In this document: piece after piece, positions 63,087-64,000 of the stretch
Layout: each line of letters starts with the position of its first letter
Position numbering within the stretch: position 1 is the first letter of the stretch
Source: Paucibacter sp. PLA-PC-4
GTDB taxonomy: Bacteria > Pseudomonadota > Gammaproteobacteria > Burkholderiales > Burkholderiaceae_C
Reading direction: 5' to 3'
DNA length: 64,000 bases
Assembly (NCBI RefSeq): GCF_026241155.1
Contig: NZ_JAPFGP010000008.1
Span: 219,395 to 283,394 of the forward strand
Position numbers and translations under genes: made by a program
The notes under the pieces: model-generated
The model's input: the letters and a program-made list of their open reading frames with translations, nothing else
The model's database searches: none
What the model was told of the DNA's origin: nothing

Positions 63087-64000
63087 TTAAGCCAGCTTCT
63101 TCAGCATCTGAGCGCCTCCGAGCACCGCCGGCGCCCGCTTGAAGTTGTAGGCCAGCGTGGCAAGTGCGATCTCTGTCCCAGCGCCGGTCAGTCCTCGCAT
63201 CAGGAAGCGCGCCTTCTCGAAGATCTGATACTTTAAGGCCGCAAAGGGATGCTCGACTGTGCAACGCCGCAAGCGCATCGCTTGGGGTGTTGCGCGTTCT
63301 TGCATGCGCTCCAGCGCCGCCTCGTACAAGTGGCGGCTGACCATCCGTCGGCTTGACTGCGTGCAGCGAGCCTTCATCGCGCAGGTCGTGCAGTCGCTGG
63401 CCTGGGCCGCATAGATGATCACCTTGTCGGCATTGTTCAGTTGCTTGCGCCTCAGCACCTGGTTGGCGGGGCACACATAGACGTCGGCCTGCGCGTCGTA
63501 GGTGAAACGGGCGCGGTCGAAGAGTTCGCCGTCGCCCTGGTGGTTCACCGAGCGTTTGACCGGCACATGCACTCGCACACCCAGGTCCTCCAGCGCCTGC
63601 GCCTGCTCACCATTGAGCATAACCGGCGTCGGCCACGAGCTTGAGTTCCTGGGCGCCCAGCGCCTGCTGCGCCGCCTGCCCCATGCGCTGCAGACAGCCG
63701 TTGTCACCGGCCTGCGCGTTGACCTCGTGGGCCACGATCAGCGCATGTTCGCCGTCCACGGCCGTCTGCACGTTGTAACCCGGGCCCTTGCCTTTGAGTA
63801 CCACCGACTCAGGCTCGGTGCGCATATGCCGCCTCTTGCCCTGGCTGCTGGCCTGAGCCAGTTCGGACTTCTTTTGTTCTAGCCGAATCAGCGCTGCGCG
63901 CAGCGCCTGCGCATCGACTTCGGGCTCTCCCGGCTGTTGGTCGGCAGTCTCCAACTCCTGTAGATACTGTGCAATGCGCTGTTCCAGCTTGGCTTGCAAC
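63087..64000 (-). pseudogene. IS1182-family transposase, frameshifted and cut by the window edge
   Basis: The minus-strand reading runs in two frames. The first, from the window edge to about 63615, has VVLKGKGPGYNVQTAVDGEH and KLVADAGYAQW then a stop. The second continues with MLNGEQAQALEDLGVRVHVP and reaches the IS1182 hallmark CTVEHPFAALKYQIFEKARF, LMRGLTGAGTEIALATLAYN. One extra base near 63615-63620 explains the shift (GGTTATGCTCAATGG). A cysteine-rich zinc-like part (CPANQVL, CTTCAMKARCTQS) lies between. The N-terminus is beyond the window. Confidence 0.82.

Overview
The window is a high-GC chromosome segment from a beta-proteobacterium, most likely a Burkholderiales member near the Rubrivivax/Roseateles/Leptothrix group. 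The evidence is the bolA-hisG-hisD-hisC-hisB-hisH-hisA-hisF order, coaD followed by a YfhL-type ferredoxin, a polyhydroxyalkanoate-system protein, a wax ester synthase-like acyltransferase, a PEP-CTERM protein and the gene content of the cobalamin cluster. No rRNA, tRNA or CRISPR array was recognised.

Positions 1-21.6 kb hold mixed housekeeping and accessory genes. They begin with the tail of a sensor kinase and a universal stress protein. Next comes a deletion scar where a truncated LysR gene abuts the last ~60 codons of an MFS transporter. Small membrane and secreted proteins follow, then a TetR-controlled SDR/MFS pair in which both promoter regions carry the same palindrome. After that lie a GlxA-type regulator with an isochorismatase-like hydrolase, a DUF1415/DUF2817/M20 hydrolase operon, an amino-acid-type substrate-binding protein, a molybdopterin oxidoreductase coupled to a lipoprotein aminopeptidase, a storage-lipid group (PHA-system protein, acyl-CoA-binding protein, WS/DGAT), and an ABC-2 exporter with a BolA protein.

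Positions 21.7-30.1 kb hold the histidine operon followed by rsmD, coaD and a ferredoxin. Between hisD and hisC sits an insertion with an LprI-like secreted protein and a ribbon-helix-helix/PIN toxin-antitoxin pair, which has its own nested palindromic operator. murA, hisI and hisE, usually at the ends of this locus in relatives, are missing here.

Positions 30.1-55.8 kb are dominated by cobalamin metabolism on the minus strand. A cobalamin riboswitch at about 55.6-55.8 kb precedes sixteen tightly packed, mostly overlapping genes: btuB, cobU, btuF, btuC, btuD, cobB, an ExbB-like gene, a DUF2149 gene, cobN, bluB, cobO, cbiB, a threonine-phosphate decarboxylase gene, cobQ, a second cobalamin-binding protein and cobT. 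cobS and cobC lie 6.5 kb further on, separated by a PEP-CTERM metzincin, a Kef-type antiporter and a sensor kinase/HD-GYP pair. Together these genes cover outer- and inner-membrane corrinoid uptake, adenosylation, amidation, aminopropanol-arm synthesis, lower-ligand synthesis and nucleotide-loop assembly. The most unusual part is the CobN homologue. It has a signal peptide and a C-terminal membrane anchor, lacks CobS/CobT-type chelatase partners here, and is translationally coupled to an ExbB-like and an ExbD-like protein. This suggests a proton-motive-force-linked corrinoid or tetrapyrrole metal-handling complex facing the periplasm.

Positions 56.2-64 kb carry pth, a complete RND efflux operon (adaptor, pump, outer-membrane factor), an isolated terminator and a frameshifted IS1182-family transposase cut by the window edge.
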